Made by a program: the position numbers and the translations under genes. Source: Lachnospiraceae bacterium (lineage in GTDB: Bacteria > Bacillota > Clostridia > Lachnospirales > Lachnospiraceae). Taken from it: a DNA stretch of 64,000 nucleotides. This document shows, one piece after another, positions 45,305-54,944 of this stretch. A model generated the notes under the pieces. The model saw nothing but the letters and a program-made list of their open reading frames with translations. It did not search any database and was not told the origin of the DNA. The stretch's first letter is position 1. Each line of letters begins with the position of its first letter. The stretch covers positions 592,501 through 656,500 of the forward strand of contig AP025573.1 in the NCBI GenBank assembly GCA_022845895.1, read 5' to 3'.

Positions 45305-46009
45305 ATGGAATTTATTATTGAGAATCTGACAAAAAGCTTTGGGACAAAGGAGGTGCTGAAGGATATATCATTTACGTTTGAAAGCGGCAAGATATATGGG
45401 CTTCTGGGAAGGAACGGCGCCGGAAAGACGACGCTGTTCAACTGCGTCAACAAGGATATCAAGTCGGAGAGCGGGAGCTTTTACCTGGACGACGGAAAGA
45501 AAGAGGAGATAAAGCCTGAGGATATCGGTTACGTCCTGTCTACGCCTACCGTGCCTGCGTTCCTTACAGGCCGCGAGTTTATCAAGTTTTTTATAGAGAT
45601 CAATGAAAAGTCGATAACCGGCTTGAGGCCGATAGACGAATATTTTGATATGATGAACATAGAAAAAGGAGACAGGGACCGGCTGCTGAAGGACTATTCC
45701 CACGGCATGAAGAATAAGATGCAGATGCTGGTGAATATTATAGCCAGGCCGCCGGTACTGCTGCTCGATGAACCGCTCACTTCCCTGGACGTGGTGGTTG
45801 CGGAAGAGATGAAAGAGCTTCTGAGAAAGCTCAAGTCAGACCACATCATCATCTTCTCCACTCATATCATGGAACTTGCGCTGGATCTGTGTGACGAGAT
45901 AGTAATATTGAACCACGGAGAGCTTGAGGTCGTGGACAAGTACAATCTGGACAACACAAAATTCAAGGACAAGATTATCCGGGCACTTAAGGAGGAAGAA
46001 GATGATTAG
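45305..46009 (+). CDS. ABC transporter ATPase (ABC-2 type)
   Basis: This 234-residue ATPase has Walker A GRNGAGKTT (near 33-41), a degenerate signature 'YSHGMKNKMQM' in place of LSGGQ, Walker B VLLLDEP (near 155), and switch His in 'FSTHIM'. The 'MKNKMQML' form is common in ATPases of ABC-2-type exporters. Its stop overlaps the start of the membrane subunit by 8 nt, so the two are coupled. It lies 77 bp after the yccF-like gene and may be in the same unit. Confidence 0.9.
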   Translation: MEFIIENLTKSFGTKEVLKDISFTFESGKIYGLLGRNGAGKTTLFNCVNKDIKSESGSFYLDDGKKEEIKPEDIGYVLSTPTVPAFLTGREFIKFFIEINEKSITGLRPIDEYFDMMNIEKGDRDRLLKDYSHGMKNKMQMLVNIIARPPVLLLDEPLTSLDVVVAEEMKELLRKLKSDHIIIFSTHIMELALDLCDEIVILNHGELEVVDKYNLDNTKFKDKIIRALKEEEDD

Positions 46010-47582
46010 GGCATTTGGCATCTCGTATGATTTGAAAAATACATACCGGGTGAACGGGATTATATATTCTATCCAGCAGATACCTGTGATAAAAAGACTT
46101 TTTACGGATGATTTGTATGCCAGCAGGGGACTGAAGATATTTGCAAATATCCTGACTGCTCTCTGGGAGGTTATCTCTACATTTCTTGGAAAATATCTAT
46201 ATCTGCTGCTTCTTGTGGCTCTGCCGGCCGGCTTTTATAAAGGGGGAGACGCCAAGGACACGTTCATGCATATTCTGCTGTTTCTGACAGTCATAGGCAC
46301 ATTCATGAATACGTATATGTTCAATCCTACGAATGACAAGTATTATGCGATGATTCTTATGCGCATGGATGCCAGGGAATACACGCTCTCTAACTACCTG
46401 TATTCATCGCTGAAGGTAGCAGTGGGATTTATGCCATTTACGATTTATTTTGGCGTGACATGGAATATGAATCTGGGCCTGTGCATCTTGCTTCCTTTTT
46501 TTGTGACGGCTGCGAAGATGATTGCCGCGTGGCTGCTTCTGCTCCGCTATGAGAAGAAGGGCATGTGCATGAATGAGAACCTTCCGCCCAGATTTGCCTG
46601 GCCTCTGACCGGAATCCTGCTGGTGGCAGCCTACGGGCTTCCTTATGCCGGAATCGTAGTTCCGGTAAGAGCATTCGCAGTCATCGCTGCCCTGGCAGTA
46701 GTGTCCGGCCTGTACAGCCTGATTCGGATTATGAGATTTGGAAAATATCGGGAGATGTACCAGCTTATCCTGGCGGATAAGAGAAATTCCGTAGAGATGA
46801 ACGACATTATTAAGAAGGCGACGGAAGAGCAGAGCCGGAAGATGATCAGCCAGGATACGGCGATTACAAGCAGGAAGAAAGGATTTGAATACTTTAACGA
46901 GCTGTTCATCCGCAGACATAAAAGAGCGCTCTGGCGCCCGGCCCGGCGGACCGCATGTATAGCGGCGGCGTTCATCGCCGTGCTTCTGGCAGCCATGCAG
47001 ATCAATGCAGAGGTAAAGGAGGCGGTAAACAGGCTGCTGCTCGTATTTCTGCCTTATTTCGTATTTATCATGTATGCAATCAACCGGGGGACGTCCTTTA
47101 CCCAGGTATTGTTTATGAACTGCGACCACAGCATGCTCACATTTGCCTTTTTTAAAAAGCCGGAATTTATCCTCAGGCTGTTCCGCATCAGGCTCAGAGA
47201 AATCATCAAAGTCAACCTGCTTCCCGCAGCTGTCATCGGGGCAGGACTGGCAATGATGCTCTATATCTCCGGCGGTACGGATAACCCGCTGAACTATGTC
47301 GTCCTGTTCGTATCTATACTTGTGCTGAGCATATTCTTTTCCGTACACTATCTGACCTGTTATTATCTGCTCCAGCCGTACAATGTCAATACGGAATTGA
47401 AAAGCGCCACGTACAGAATCATAATGTCCGGCACGTACATCGTATGTTTCCTGTTCATGAAGCTGCGCATGGATACGTTTGTCTTCGGGATAGCGGTTAC
47501 AGCATTCTGCGTACTTTACAGCTTCATTGCCTCGCTGCTCGTATACCGTTTCGCGTCCAGAACGTTCCGGCTGAGAAATTAA
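46002..47582 (+). CDS. ABC transporter membrane subunit
   Basis: This 526-residue protein with about 12 hydrophobic segments in two sets (about 40-250 and 310-520) is consistent with an ABC-2 type permease. ATGA-like overlap with the ATPase stop shows the start at 46002; AAGGAGGAAG stands 6 nt upstream inside the ATPase gene. A cytoplasmic loop of about 60 residues with 'KKATEEQSRKMISQ' splits the two halves. The substrate is unknown. An ECF sigma-type gene follows after 61 bp. Confidence 0.85.
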   Translation: MIRAFGISYDLKNTYRVNGIIYSIQQIPVIKRLFTDDLYASRGLKIFANILTALWEVISTFLGKYLYLLLLVALPAGFYKGGDAKDTFMHILLFLTVIGTFMNTYMFNPTNDKYYAMILMRMDAREYTLSNYLYSSLKVAVGFMPFTIYFGVTWNMNLGLCILLPFFVTAAKMIAAWLLLLRYEKKGMCMNENLPPRFAWPLTGILLVAAYGLPYAGIVVPVRAFAVIAALAVVSGLYSLIRIMRFGKYREMYQLILADKRNSVEMNDIIKKATEEQSRKMISQDTAITSRKKGFEYFNELFIRRHKRALWRPARRTACIAAAFIAVLLAAMQINAEVKEAVNRLLLVFLPYFVFIMYAINRGTSFTQVLFMNCDHSMLTFAFFKKPEFILRLFRIRLREIIKVNLLPAAVIGAGLAMMLYISGGTDNPLNYVVLFVSILVLSIFFSVHYLTCYYLLQPYNVNTELKSATYRIIMSGTYIVCFLFMKLRMDTFVFGIAVTAFCVLYSFIASLLVYRFASRTFRLRN

Positions 47583-47643
47583 CTGTCTTTTTATGTCACA
47601 GAAGGGAGGAAACGGAGTCTAATATAACAGGAGGTAAAATGAT

Positions 47644-48492
47644 ATGGATGATACATTACAAAAAGAAATGGAACAGCTGGTCGGCCAGGCTGTGGCTGGA
47701 GACAAAAGTGCAGTGGAAAAGATACTCACAGAGATACAGGACCTTGTGTTCAACTACTCGCTGCGGATGCTTGGGACGATAGCAGACGCAGAGGACGCCA
47801 CACAGGAGATTCTGATTAAGGTGATGACCCATCTGTCATCCTTCCGGGCAGAGAGTAGATTTACTACGTGGGTCTTCCGGATTGCGTCAAATTATCTAAA
47901 GGATTATAAGAAAAACATGTTTTCAAAATATCCGCTCAGCTTTGAGTTTTATGGCGAAGATATCGAAGGAGGCGCGGGGAAAGATATTCCGGACCTGACC
48001 CAGGGGGTCGAGCAGGCAATCCTCGAAGAGGAGCTGAAGATGTCCTGTACGAACGTGATGCTCCAGTGCCTGGACAAAGAGAGCAGATGCGTCTTTATAC
48101 TTGGAACGATGTTCAAAGTTGACAGCAGGATTGCGGGAGACATCCTAGGAATCTCTCCTGAGGCGTACCGGAAGCGCCTCTCCCGCGTCAGGGCCAGGAT
48201 GGCGGAATTCATGGGCACATACTGTGGTCTGGAAGGCGGCATGTGCAACTGCGGCAGACGGGTGAATTACGCGATTGCAAGCCACCGGCTCCAGCCGGGC
48301 AATCTGGAATACTCTGCCATGGAACAAGGAGATGATGAGGTGATGCATGGATTCAAGAATGCGATGGAACGTGTGGACGACCTGTCCTTTGTCTTTTCAG
48401 ACTTGCCCTTCTATCATGGAGGCAGGGAAGTAAAGGAATGGCTGCAGGGATTCTTCGATTCGGAAGAGTACCGTACGATTACAGAAGCATAA
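47644..48492 (+). CDS. ECF-type sigma factor with Cys-rich C-terminal extension
   Basis: This 282-residue protein has sigma region 2 at about 25-95 ('FNYSLRMLGTIADAEDATQEILIKVMTHL', 'FRAESRFTTWVFRIASNYLKDY') and region 4 at about 140-190 ('GDILGISPEAYRKRLSRVRARM'). A standard ECF sigma ends there at about 190 residues. This one continues for some 90 residues with 'YCGLEGGMCNCGRRVNYAI', a likely metal- or redox-binding knuckle, and a helical tail. No anti-sigma gene is next to it, so control may be through the tail. AGGAGG precedes the start. A DUF2461 gene follows after 11 bp. Confidence 0.85.
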   Translation: MDDTLQKEMEQLVGQAVAGDKSAVEKILTEIQDLVFNYSLRMLGTIADAEDATQEILIKVMTHLSSFRAESRFTTWVFRIASNYLKDYKKNMFSKYPLSFEFYGEDIEGGAGKDIPDLTQGVEQAILEEELKMSCTNVMLQCLDKESRCVFILGTMFKVDSRIAGDILGISPEAYRKRLSRVRARMAEFMGTYCGLEGGMCNCGRRVNYAIASHRLQPGNLEYSAMEQGDDEVMHGFKNAMERVDDLSFVFSDLPFYHGGREVKEWLQGFFDSEEYRTITEA

Positions 48493-48503
48493 GGAGGGAC
48501 AGG

Positions 48504-49187
48504 ATGGATCTGCAGATAATTATGGAATATTTAAAAGGGCTGAAAGAGCATAATAACCGGGAGTGGTATCAGGAACATAAGGCAGATTACGAAGCTGCGG
48601 CAGCGGAATTTCTGAAGCTGGTCGAGACGCTTATGATCGGGCTTGGAAAAATGGAGCCGGGCATCTTGCTTCATGAACCGAAGAAGCTTACATACAAGCT
48701 TGTCAGGGACACCCGCTTCAGCAAGGACAAGTCTCCGTACAATCCGGCATTCCGTGTACATCTGTCTGAAGGGGGGAAGAAGCCGGTCCCGGTCGGGTAT
48801 TATCTGATGATTACTCCGGGCGCCTCCTTTCTGGGAGGCGGACTGTTCGCGGACGTATTCAAAGAAGAGACAGCGATGATGCGCGACTATATTGCGGCGC
48901 ACGGCAACGAGTGGGAAGGCATAATCGGAGACGCTACATTCAGGAACTATTTTGAAGTGAAAGGAACTTCCCTTAAAAATGTACCGGCAGGTTATGACAG
49001 AGAGCACCCTCAGGCCGCTTATCTGAAGCATAAAAGCTGGTATGTAGAGTATCCGCTGGCGGACGGACAGCTGACAGACGCCGGCAAGTTTGTCGATAAC
49101 GTGCTGGAAATCTGCAAGGTCATCAAACCATTTAATGACTTTATGAACAGGGCCATGGCAGATTCCCAGTTTATGAATCAGCCATAA
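48504..49187 (+). CDS. DUF2461 protein
   Basis: The 227-residue product matches DUF2461 (TIGR02453): 'LKGLKEHNNREWYQEHKADYE' at the N-terminus, 'RDTRFSKDKSPYNPAFRVHL' near 65-85, and 'YYLMITPGASFLGGGLF' near 100. The family's function is unknown. AAGGAGGGAC lies 9 nt before the ATG at 48504, and only 11 bp separate it from the sigma-factor gene, so both are on one mRNA. Confidence 0.9.
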   Translation: MDLQIIMEYLKGLKEHNNREWYQEHKADYEAAAAEFLKLVETLMIGLGKMEPGILLHEPKKLTYKLVRDTRFSKDKSPYNPAFRVHLSEGGKKPVPVGYYLMITPGASFLGGGLFADVFKEETAMMRDYIAAHGNEWEGIIGDATFRNYFEVKGTSLKNVPAGYDREHPQAAYLKHKSWYVEYPLADGQLTDAGKFVDNVLEICKVIKPFNDFMNRAMADSQFMNQP

Positions 49188-49385
49188 CAGCCGGTCGGGC
49201 GTGAAGCTTTACATGCTTTTTACAAAACCTTTCCAGTATCATGGTATCGATCTTGCCGCTTGTAAGTTACACTTAGCGAGTGATAAATAATCCGGGAAAG
49301 AAGAGGGTATCATATGACAAAGACGTATGTGCTTGATTAACTTTCCAGGGCACGATAATAAGACGATAGAGGATGAAAGACATAC

Positions 49386-50063
49386 ATGAAAGAAGAGAAA
49401 AAAGGAATAGCATTCAAAGAGATAAGAGATAATGAAGAGCTGCGGCTGCTGATTGAAAATGGAAATTCTGTTCTGAAGGAGCTTGGCTTTACAGAGCATT
49501 CCAGGAGGCACGCCGCTAAAGTGGCACAATGTGCAGGAAAGATACTGAAAGAGCTTGGGTATAAGAAGCATGAGATAGAACTGGCCAAAGCCGCCGGTTA
49601 TATGCATGACATCGGCAACAGCGTCAACCGGCATGACCATGCCCATACAGGTGCGGTACTTGCATACGGGATACTAAAGGATATGGGGATGCCACTGAAA
49701 GACGTACTCACTGTGACCACCGCAATCGGGAATCATGACGAGGCGACAGGAACTGCAGTGGATGTAGTATCTGCAGCGCTCATACTTGCCGACAAGACAG
49801 ACGTCCGCCGCAACAGGGTGCAGAACCAGGTAATTGCGAACTTTGATATCCATGACCGGGTAAATTATGCGGCTTTGTCATCAGTGCTCGATGTGGACAA
49901 AGAGAAAAAGAATATCCGTATGACGCTGGAGCTGGACGACTCTATGTGTTCGGTGATGGATTATTTCGAGATATTTATGGAACGGATGATTATGTGCCGC
50001 AGGGCGGCAGAAGTGTTCGGCTGTCAGTTCAAGCTGACGGCAAATGGCAATAAACTGTGCTGA
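49386..50063 (+). CDS. HD-domain phosphohydrolase
   Basis: This 225-residue HD-superfamily enzyme has an early His in 'EHSRRHAAKVA', the HD pair in 'GYMHDIGN', further His in 'RHDHAHTG' and 'IGNHDE', and a C-terminal Asp in 'ALILADKTD'. It has more metal ligands than the protein at 5266, which may mean two or three metals as in HD-GYP-like enzymes, but no GYP motif is present. It is monocistronic, 198 bp after the DUF2461 gene. The substrate is unknown. Confidence 0.87.
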   Translation: MKEEKKGIAFKEIRDNEELRLLIENGNSVLKELGFTEHSRRHAAKVAQCAGKILKELGYKKHEIELAKAAGYMHDIGNSVNRHDHAHTGAVLAYGILKDMGMPLKDVLTVTTAIGNHDEATGTAVDVVSAALILADKTDVRRNRVQNQVIANFDIHDRVNYAALSSVLDVDKEKKNIRMTLELDDSMCSVMDYFEIFMERMIMCRRAAEVFGCQFKLTANGNKLC

Positions 50064-50149
50064 GGCGTGCTTCTTCATAATGTTTTACCGTAATCTGCTT
50101 GTCACCCATGGATGAATCATTTACAATGATTACAGAAAAGAGGTGTGAC

Positions 50150-51520
50150 ATGAAGAATCAGTTTGGAAGATCACTCCGCTCCCAGATGGATAAGGCCGGG
50201 ATTAAGGAAAGCGAGCTGGCAGACGCTCTCAGCTATGACGCCACATACATCAGCAAATGGATTCATGGAAGCAAACTGCCGTCGGAGCGGAATGCGGAAC
50301 GGATCATCGGACAGATGGCGGATTGCTTCACTGCACAGACACATGTGCCGGATGAGGCAAAGAGAGAAGCACAGAGGCAGCAATGCCAGGCAGAGCTAAA
50401 GATGGCCTATGCAAGTGACAGGAGCTATCTTATCTTTCAGAATTACAATAACAATGCTATGTCCTTTGCTGACGACCGTCATACATTGATTGAGCTGACA
50501 AGAGCCGCTTTCGTGCAGGCGATGGATCTGTATGACGGGCACGTCAGCATAACGGCGACATTTGACCTTTTCCGCCTGTACGGTAAGGAGTTCAGGAGCC
50601 TGATGAAGGAGCTTCGCGATGCCGGAGTGCATAAGGTAGAACTGAGCCTGGCGCTGGAGCCGGAAGGATTGACCACAGATTATAATTTTTATGCGGCCGT
50701 CATTATAGACACCATAGGAAGTTTTGATTATATTGAGATGTCTATTGTATGCAGGAAGCCGGAGCAGCCGTCGATTCTGGTAATCAATGACCTGCTCTGC
50801 CTGCAGGTTCTGTGGAGCGTGGGCGGAGAGATATCCGCTGTATTCTCTATGGAACATAGCATCATTAGCCGGTTTGCCTCTGTCTGCCAGCAGATTGCGG
50901 AGTCAGGGGAAAAGCTATTGGATCCGGCCGAGCCGGAAAGTCTCAGGCGGACGAACGTGCAGCTCGACTCCTATTCGGACCGGCGCCAGTGGCAGTTCTT
51001 TAATGAACCTCCCGCCATGCTCTTCCCAGGGGAAATCATGGACATCTTTATTGCACAGGCAGAAGATGAAAGCTATGCGCGCTATCTCGTAAAGCTGAAG
51101 AAGGTATTTGCAAAACGCACATGCAAAGCACGGATAGATCTCGTTCTGTATTCTTCTATGCTAAATGAGTATTTGGCGAACGGCAATATAAGCGTCGGCA
51201 ATGTCAGCCATCATCTGACGCCGGAGCAGACACGAATCCACCTCACATATTTGAGCCAGGTAATGTCGGAAAACCCGGATGTCAGGCTTTATGTAATCAG
51301 AGACACCGTCGTTCTGAGTGAAGAGCTGAGAAGGGCACCCTCCATCTTTTTGGATACATATTCTTTGAATATCGAAAACTCCAAAAAGAAGCCAAACGAT
51401 AATTACCACATATCTATGGATCCGAGGATGCGGGGCGCTTTTGAGCAATTTTTTGAAAAAATGCTTCAAAAGCCGTTCTGTAACAGACTGACGGCAGAAG
51501 ATGTGCTACGCTATCTGTAA
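50150..51520 (+). CDS. Xre-type HTH regulator with large C-terminal domain
   Basis: The 456-residue product has an N-terminal HTH (about 5-60, 'IKESELADALSYDATYISKWIHG') followed by about 390 residues that I do not recognise. The body contains alternating strands and helices ('VSITATFDLFRLYGKEFRSL', 'VELSLALEPEG') and ends 'FFEKMLQKPFCNRLTAEDVL'. AGAGGTG sits 8 nt before the ATG at 50150. It is ended by a strong terminator and lies just upstream of, and in the same direction as, the transporter-SDR-aminotransferase operon. It may regulate that operon, but this is inferred from position only. Confidence 0.78.
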   Translation: MKNQFGRSLRSQMDKAGIKESELADALSYDATYISKWIHGSKLPSERNAERIIGQMADCFTAQTHVPDEAKREAQRQQCQAELKMAYASDRSYLIFQNYNNNAMSFADDRHTLIELTRAAFVQAMDLYDGHVSITATFDLFRLYGKEFRSLMKELRDAGVHKVELSLALEPEGLTTDYNFYAAVIIDTIGSFDYIEMSIVCRKPEQPSILVINDLLCLQVLWSVGGEISAVFSMEHSIISRFASVCQQIAESGEKLLDPAEPESLRRTNVQLDSYSDRRQWQFFNEPPAMLFPGEIMDIFIAQAEDESYARYLVKLKKVFAKRTCKARIDLVLYSSMLNEYLANGNISVGNVSHHLTPEQTRIHLTYLSQVMSENPDVRLYVIRDTVVLSEELRRAPSIFLDTYSLNIENSKKKPNDNYHISMDPRMRGAFEQFFEKMLQKPFCNRLTAEDVLRYL

Positions 51521-51532
51521 AGCCGGAATCTT

Positions 51533-51570
51533 AACGGACTTGAATTTCTTGAATTCAAGTCCGTTTTTCT
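51533..51570 (+). terminator. terminator after Xre-type gene
   Basis: A 13-bp perfect stem ACGGACTTGAATT/AATTCAAGTCCGT with a short TCTTG loop is followed by TTTTTCT. Confidence 0.92.
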
Positions 51571-51680
51571 AATTGTCAATTTATTCACATCTGTTCAAGT
51601 GTAAACAGGCTGAGAGGATTTTATAATGTAGACATAGCAGCAATGCAACTTGATATCTCATTAGAAAAGGGGGAACAGAT

Positions 51681-52805
51681 ATGGAAGAAAACAAGGCAAA
51701 GATTGGACAGGTGATTGCTATAGGCGGGGCATTCATGGGATTCGTCATCGGCTCCAGCTTTGCGTCAGGACAAGAATGCATGCAGTATTTTACCGGCTTT
51801 GGCGTGGCGGGAAGTGTTGGTGCCGGCGCAATTGCACTCGTTCTGTATGCATGGTTCGTGAGCACGATCGTGGAAGACGGCAGGTATCTCAAACTAAATA
51901 ACTCAGGCAAGATGTTTAATTTCTATCTCGGCAAATATCTTGGCTTCGCACTGGAATGGTTCACGCCAATCATGCTGTTTTTCGTATATTCTATGATGAT
52001 TTCGGGCGCAGGCTCGACATTTGAAGAATATTACGGAGTAAATGGCAACATCGGCCGTGCGATTATGATTATCGCTTCGCTTGGTACCGTCCTGCTCGGA
52101 CTAGAGAAGCTGGTTAAAATCGTAGGTTACATTGCACCGGTTCTTCTCGTTGTCACGATGTTTATCGGAATATTGTCGATTGTAAATAATCCGGAAGGTA
52201 TCGCGCAGGCAGACCAGAACCTGAAGACTGTACAGGTGAATACTAATTTTAATAACTGGGCGTTGTCCGGTCTTATGTATGGGGCATACACGGTTACAGG
52301 AGTCGTGCCGTATCTGGCAGATATAGGGAAGTCCACTGCGACGAACAAGAAGAATTCTATCCTGGGCGGATTGTTTGGCGGCGGTGCGTTCCTTATCGCA
52401 GTTATGATTCTCAACTTCGGACTGCTGGCGAATATTACAGATGTCTACAACCTGGAGATTCCGTCTCTCTTTGTAGCGGCATCCATAAGTCCGGTATTCG
52501 GCCATATCTTTTCGGTCCTGCTGCTCCTTGGAATCTACACGACGGCGGTACCGATGCTGTATACCGTGTGTAATAAGATATCTTCAGACGCAAAAAGCAA
52601 AGCATACCGCGTTGCGGCAATCGTGACAGCCATTGTCAGCATTTTTGGCGGACAGCTGTCGTTCTCTACCATGATCAGCATCATTTATCCCATTTCCGGA
52701 TACGCTGGCGTTGTGATTTTTGCAGGAATGATTTATACAAAATACATTAAGAAGAAAAAATATGAAGAGTTTGATGAAGAAGATGTTCTCATCAAGAAGA
52801 TGTAA
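51681..52805 (+). CDS. YkvI-like transporter (APC superfamily)
   Basis: This 374-residue protein with about ten membrane helices begins 'VIAIGGAFMGFVIGSSFASGQECMQYF', with the unwound-helix 'GSSFASGQE' motif typical of YkvI and related LeuT-fold carriers. 'LMYGAYTVTGVVPYLADIG' in the middle is also conserved in that group. It is the first gene of an operon with an SDR (12 bp gap) and an aminotransferase (17 bp gap). That suggests import or exchange of an amino acid or 2-oxo acid. AAAAGGGGG lies 8 nt upstream. Confidence 0.87.
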   Translation: MEENKAKIGQVIAIGGAFMGFVIGSSFASGQECMQYFTGFGVAGSVGAGAIALVLYAWFVSTIVEDGRYLKLNNSGKMFNFYLGKYLGFALEWFTPIMLFFVYSMMISGAGSTFEEYYGVNGNIGRAIMIIASLGTVLLGLEKLVKIVGYIAPVLLVVTMFIGILSIVNNPEGIAQADQNLKTVQVNTNFNNWALSGLMYGAYTVTGVVPYLADIGKSTATNKKNSILGGLFGGGAFLIAVMILNFGLLANITDVYNLEIPSLFVAASISPVFGHIFSVLLLLGIYTTAVPMLYTVCNKISSDAKSKAYRVAAIVTAIVSIFGGQLSFSTMISIIYPISGYAGVVIFAGMIYTKYIKKKKYEEFDEEDVLIKKM

Positions 52806-52817
52806 AGGAGGATTATT

Positions 52818-53612
52818 ATGAAAAAAGTATTGGTAACCGGAGGAACACAAGGTGTCGGGCTTGAGACAGTAAAACTATTGCTGGAACAGGGCTATGAGGT
52901 ACATATCACTTACCGCCGTTCCGCGGGCAAGGCCGAGGAACTTATGCAGCAGAACCCAGGCCGTGTATTTGCCTATAGGCTGGATCAGGGCAGGATTTCA
53001 GAGATTGAGCAAGCCAGCTTTCTGACGGAACATGAGTGGTACGGCGTGATATTCAACGCGGCCCTTGGATCAGGCACTGTCAAAGACTATGCTGAGCAAG
53101 GAGACCCGCTGAAGGCGGCAAATGATGTGGCGATGATGACCGTGAACGCCCTGGGTCCTCTGTGGATTTATAAAAAGATCCAGCCCGTAATAGAAGCCAA
53201 GACGGAAAAGACAAAGCTCATATTTATCTCCTCTGTGGGCGGCGGAATTGCATGTTTTCCCAAATTCACCTTGAGTGACGGTATGAGCAAATGTGCGGTG
53301 GCTTATCTGGCGAAACAGCTGGCTGCAGAAAATACCCATACGCCGATTGACGTATTCTGCATCAGCCCGGGAGCCATTGAGACGCCCATGTTCTATTCCA
53401 GTACATTAAAAGGTATGACTCCGGAAGAACGGGCCGCCTTTGATGCGGCTCAGGCTAAGAAGAGGCTGATTCAGCCTACGGAAATCGCGTTCTGGCTAGG
53501 GGAACTTCTCCGGGATGAATCAACCCTGATGCATGGAGCCAATATTGACGCTACGATGGGACTGGGCGTCCGCCCGGGAATCCAGACGGAAGCGGGTCTT
53601 CAACATAATTAA
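52818..53612 (+). CDS. SDR-family oxidoreductase lacking the catalytic Tyr
   Basis: This 264-residue short-chain dehydrogenase fold has the NAD(P)-binding TGGTQGVG at 8-15, 'NAALGSG' near 74 (NNAG-like), and 'ISSVGGG' near 134 holding the catalytic Ser. The YxxxK site reads DGMSK, with Asp154 where Tyr should be and Lys158 kept. The enzyme may therefore not be a normal dehydrogenase; it could bind a nucleotide or use another acid. The C-terminal 'SPGAIETPMFYSS' is standard. AAAGGAGG stands 9 nt upstream. It is the middle gene of the transporter operon. Confidence 0.88.
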   Translation: MKKVLVTGGTQGVGLETVKLLLEQGYEVHITYRRSAGKAEELMQQNPGRVFAYRLDQGRISEIEQASFLTEHEWYGVIFNAALGSGTVKDYAEQGDPLKAANDVAMMTVNALGPLWIYKKIQPVIEAKTEKTKLIFISSVGGGIACFPKFTLSDGMSKCAVAYLAKQLAAENTHTPIDVFCISPGAIETPMFYSSTLKGMTPEERAAFDAAQAKKRLIQPTEIAFWLGELLRDESTLMHGANIDATMGLGVRPGIQTEAGLQHN

Positions 53613-53629
53613 ACAGGAGGTGCAGAAAT

Positions 53630-54874
53630 ATGCTTGAATTTCTATCGGAGCGGGGGAAAAAATGGGTGCGGACCTTGCCGCCACTTGTAAAAGCTCATTT
53701 TGACAATTTTTACAATATGTATGACAAGGAGACAAATTTGACAGGCCTGATTAACATGGGTACCGCAGAAAGTCATCTGGTAAACACAGAAGTCTGTAAT
53801 CTTCTGAGGAAGGCGTCGGAACGTATGGACCTGACGGGATATAATATCCACTATAACAAGTTTGAGGGCAGTGATGAATTCCGCTCGGCCATCGCGGAGC
53901 ACTGGCAGAAAATCATATTCAATGATGACAGAGAAGTAAGACTGGATAAAGAAAATGTGGCCACTTGTGCGGGCTGTACGGTCGCTCTTGATACACTGGC
54001 AACACTACTTGCAGAGCCAGGGGATGTATTCCTGATTCCGGCCCCTTATTATTCCAGTTTTGTGGATGACATCAATGAGCGGGCAGGCGTGATTCCTGTC
54101 GGCGTACCATGTGATGAAACGCTGGACCGGGATGCCTTTGAAGATGCTTATGCAAAAACGGTAAAGGAAGGGAAACGAGTGAGGGCCGTGCTGTTCTCAA
54201 CACCCAACAACCCAATCGGCACAGTATATAAAGAAGTGGCAGTACGGGGGCTGCTTGACTTTGCCATGGAGCACGATCTGGACGTGATATCAGATGAAAT
54301 CTATGCGCAGACGGTGTTTGACCCGGAAGCGGAGTTTGTCAGCACGATGAAGCTGGTTCCGGCCTCATACCGCCACAGGGTGCATGTGACGAGCAGCTTT
54401 GCCAAAGACTTTGTCCTCTCTGGGTTCAGAACAGGCTTGTGCATCTCATTTAATCCTTGTATCATACAGGGCTTTGCATCTATGATTTATTATGCATCCG
54501 TATCTTCACACACGCAGTCGCTGCTGACGGCCTTGCTGAAATCACCGGAGCTTCCGGGCATCATGGAGCTTTCAAGACAACGCCTTGCCGCTGCATATCA
54601 CATCATTGCCGAAGGGCTTAAGACAATCGGCGCACCGACTATGAAAGCGCAGGCAGGTATCTTTGTGATGGCGGACTTTTCCGATTACATGGAAAAGCAG
54701 GAATTTGAAGCTGAACATGTACTGTGGGAGAAGATATATCATGAACTTATGATTAATGTTTCGCCGGGGCAGCTGTTCGGGTGCGAAAGACCCGGATGGT
54801 TCCGGGCATGCTATGCCTTTGATCAGGATACGGTTGAAGAGGCATGCAGGAGGCTTGCAACATTGAAAAAGTAA
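53630..54874 (+). CDS. class I/II aminotransferase (ACC-synthase-like)
   Basis: This 414-residue PLP enzyme of fold type I has Lys259 in 'SSFAKDFVLSGFRTG' as the Schiff-base Lys with the following Arg, 'STPNNPIGTVY' near 188 with the Asn that contacts PLP, and 'DVISDEIYAQTVF' with the Asp that contacts the pyridine N. The N-terminus 'TNLTGLINMGTAESHL' resembles ACC-synthase-like members of the family. It is the last gene of the transporter-SDR operon. The reaction is probably amino acid transamination; beta- or gamma-elimination cannot be excluded. AGGAGGTG precedes the start. Confidence 0.9.
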   Translation: MLEFLSERGKKWVRTLPPLVKAHFDNFYNMYDKETNLTGLINMGTAESHLVNTEVCNLLRKASERMDLTGYNIHYNKFEGSDEFRSAIAEHWQKIIFNDDREVRLDKENVATCAGCTVALDTLATLLAEPGDVFLIPAPYYSSFVDDINERAGVIPVGVPCDETLDRDAFEDAYAKTVKEGKRVRAVLFSTPNNPIGTVYKEVAVRGLLDFAMEHDLDVISDEIYAQTVFDPEAEFVSTMKLVPASYRHRVHVTSSFAKDFVLSGFRTGLCISFNPCIIQGFASMIYYASVSSHTQSLLTALLKSPELPGIMELSRQRLAAAYHIIAEGLKTIGAPTMKAQAGIFVMADFSDYMEKQEFEAEHVLWEKIYHELMINVSPGQLFGCERPGWFRACYAFDQDTVEEACRRLATLKK

Positions 54875-54944
54875 CGTTCTTTACTACTAATAGTGGCAGG
54901 ATAATGTTATAATTGTATTTAACTTCTTCTTTTCTGCAAGTTCA

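Noticed and set aside
46404..47348. A 314-codon open frame on the minus strand
   Set aside because: It is a shadow of the ABC membrane subunit gene; its translation is rich in His, Gln and Cys without any family match.
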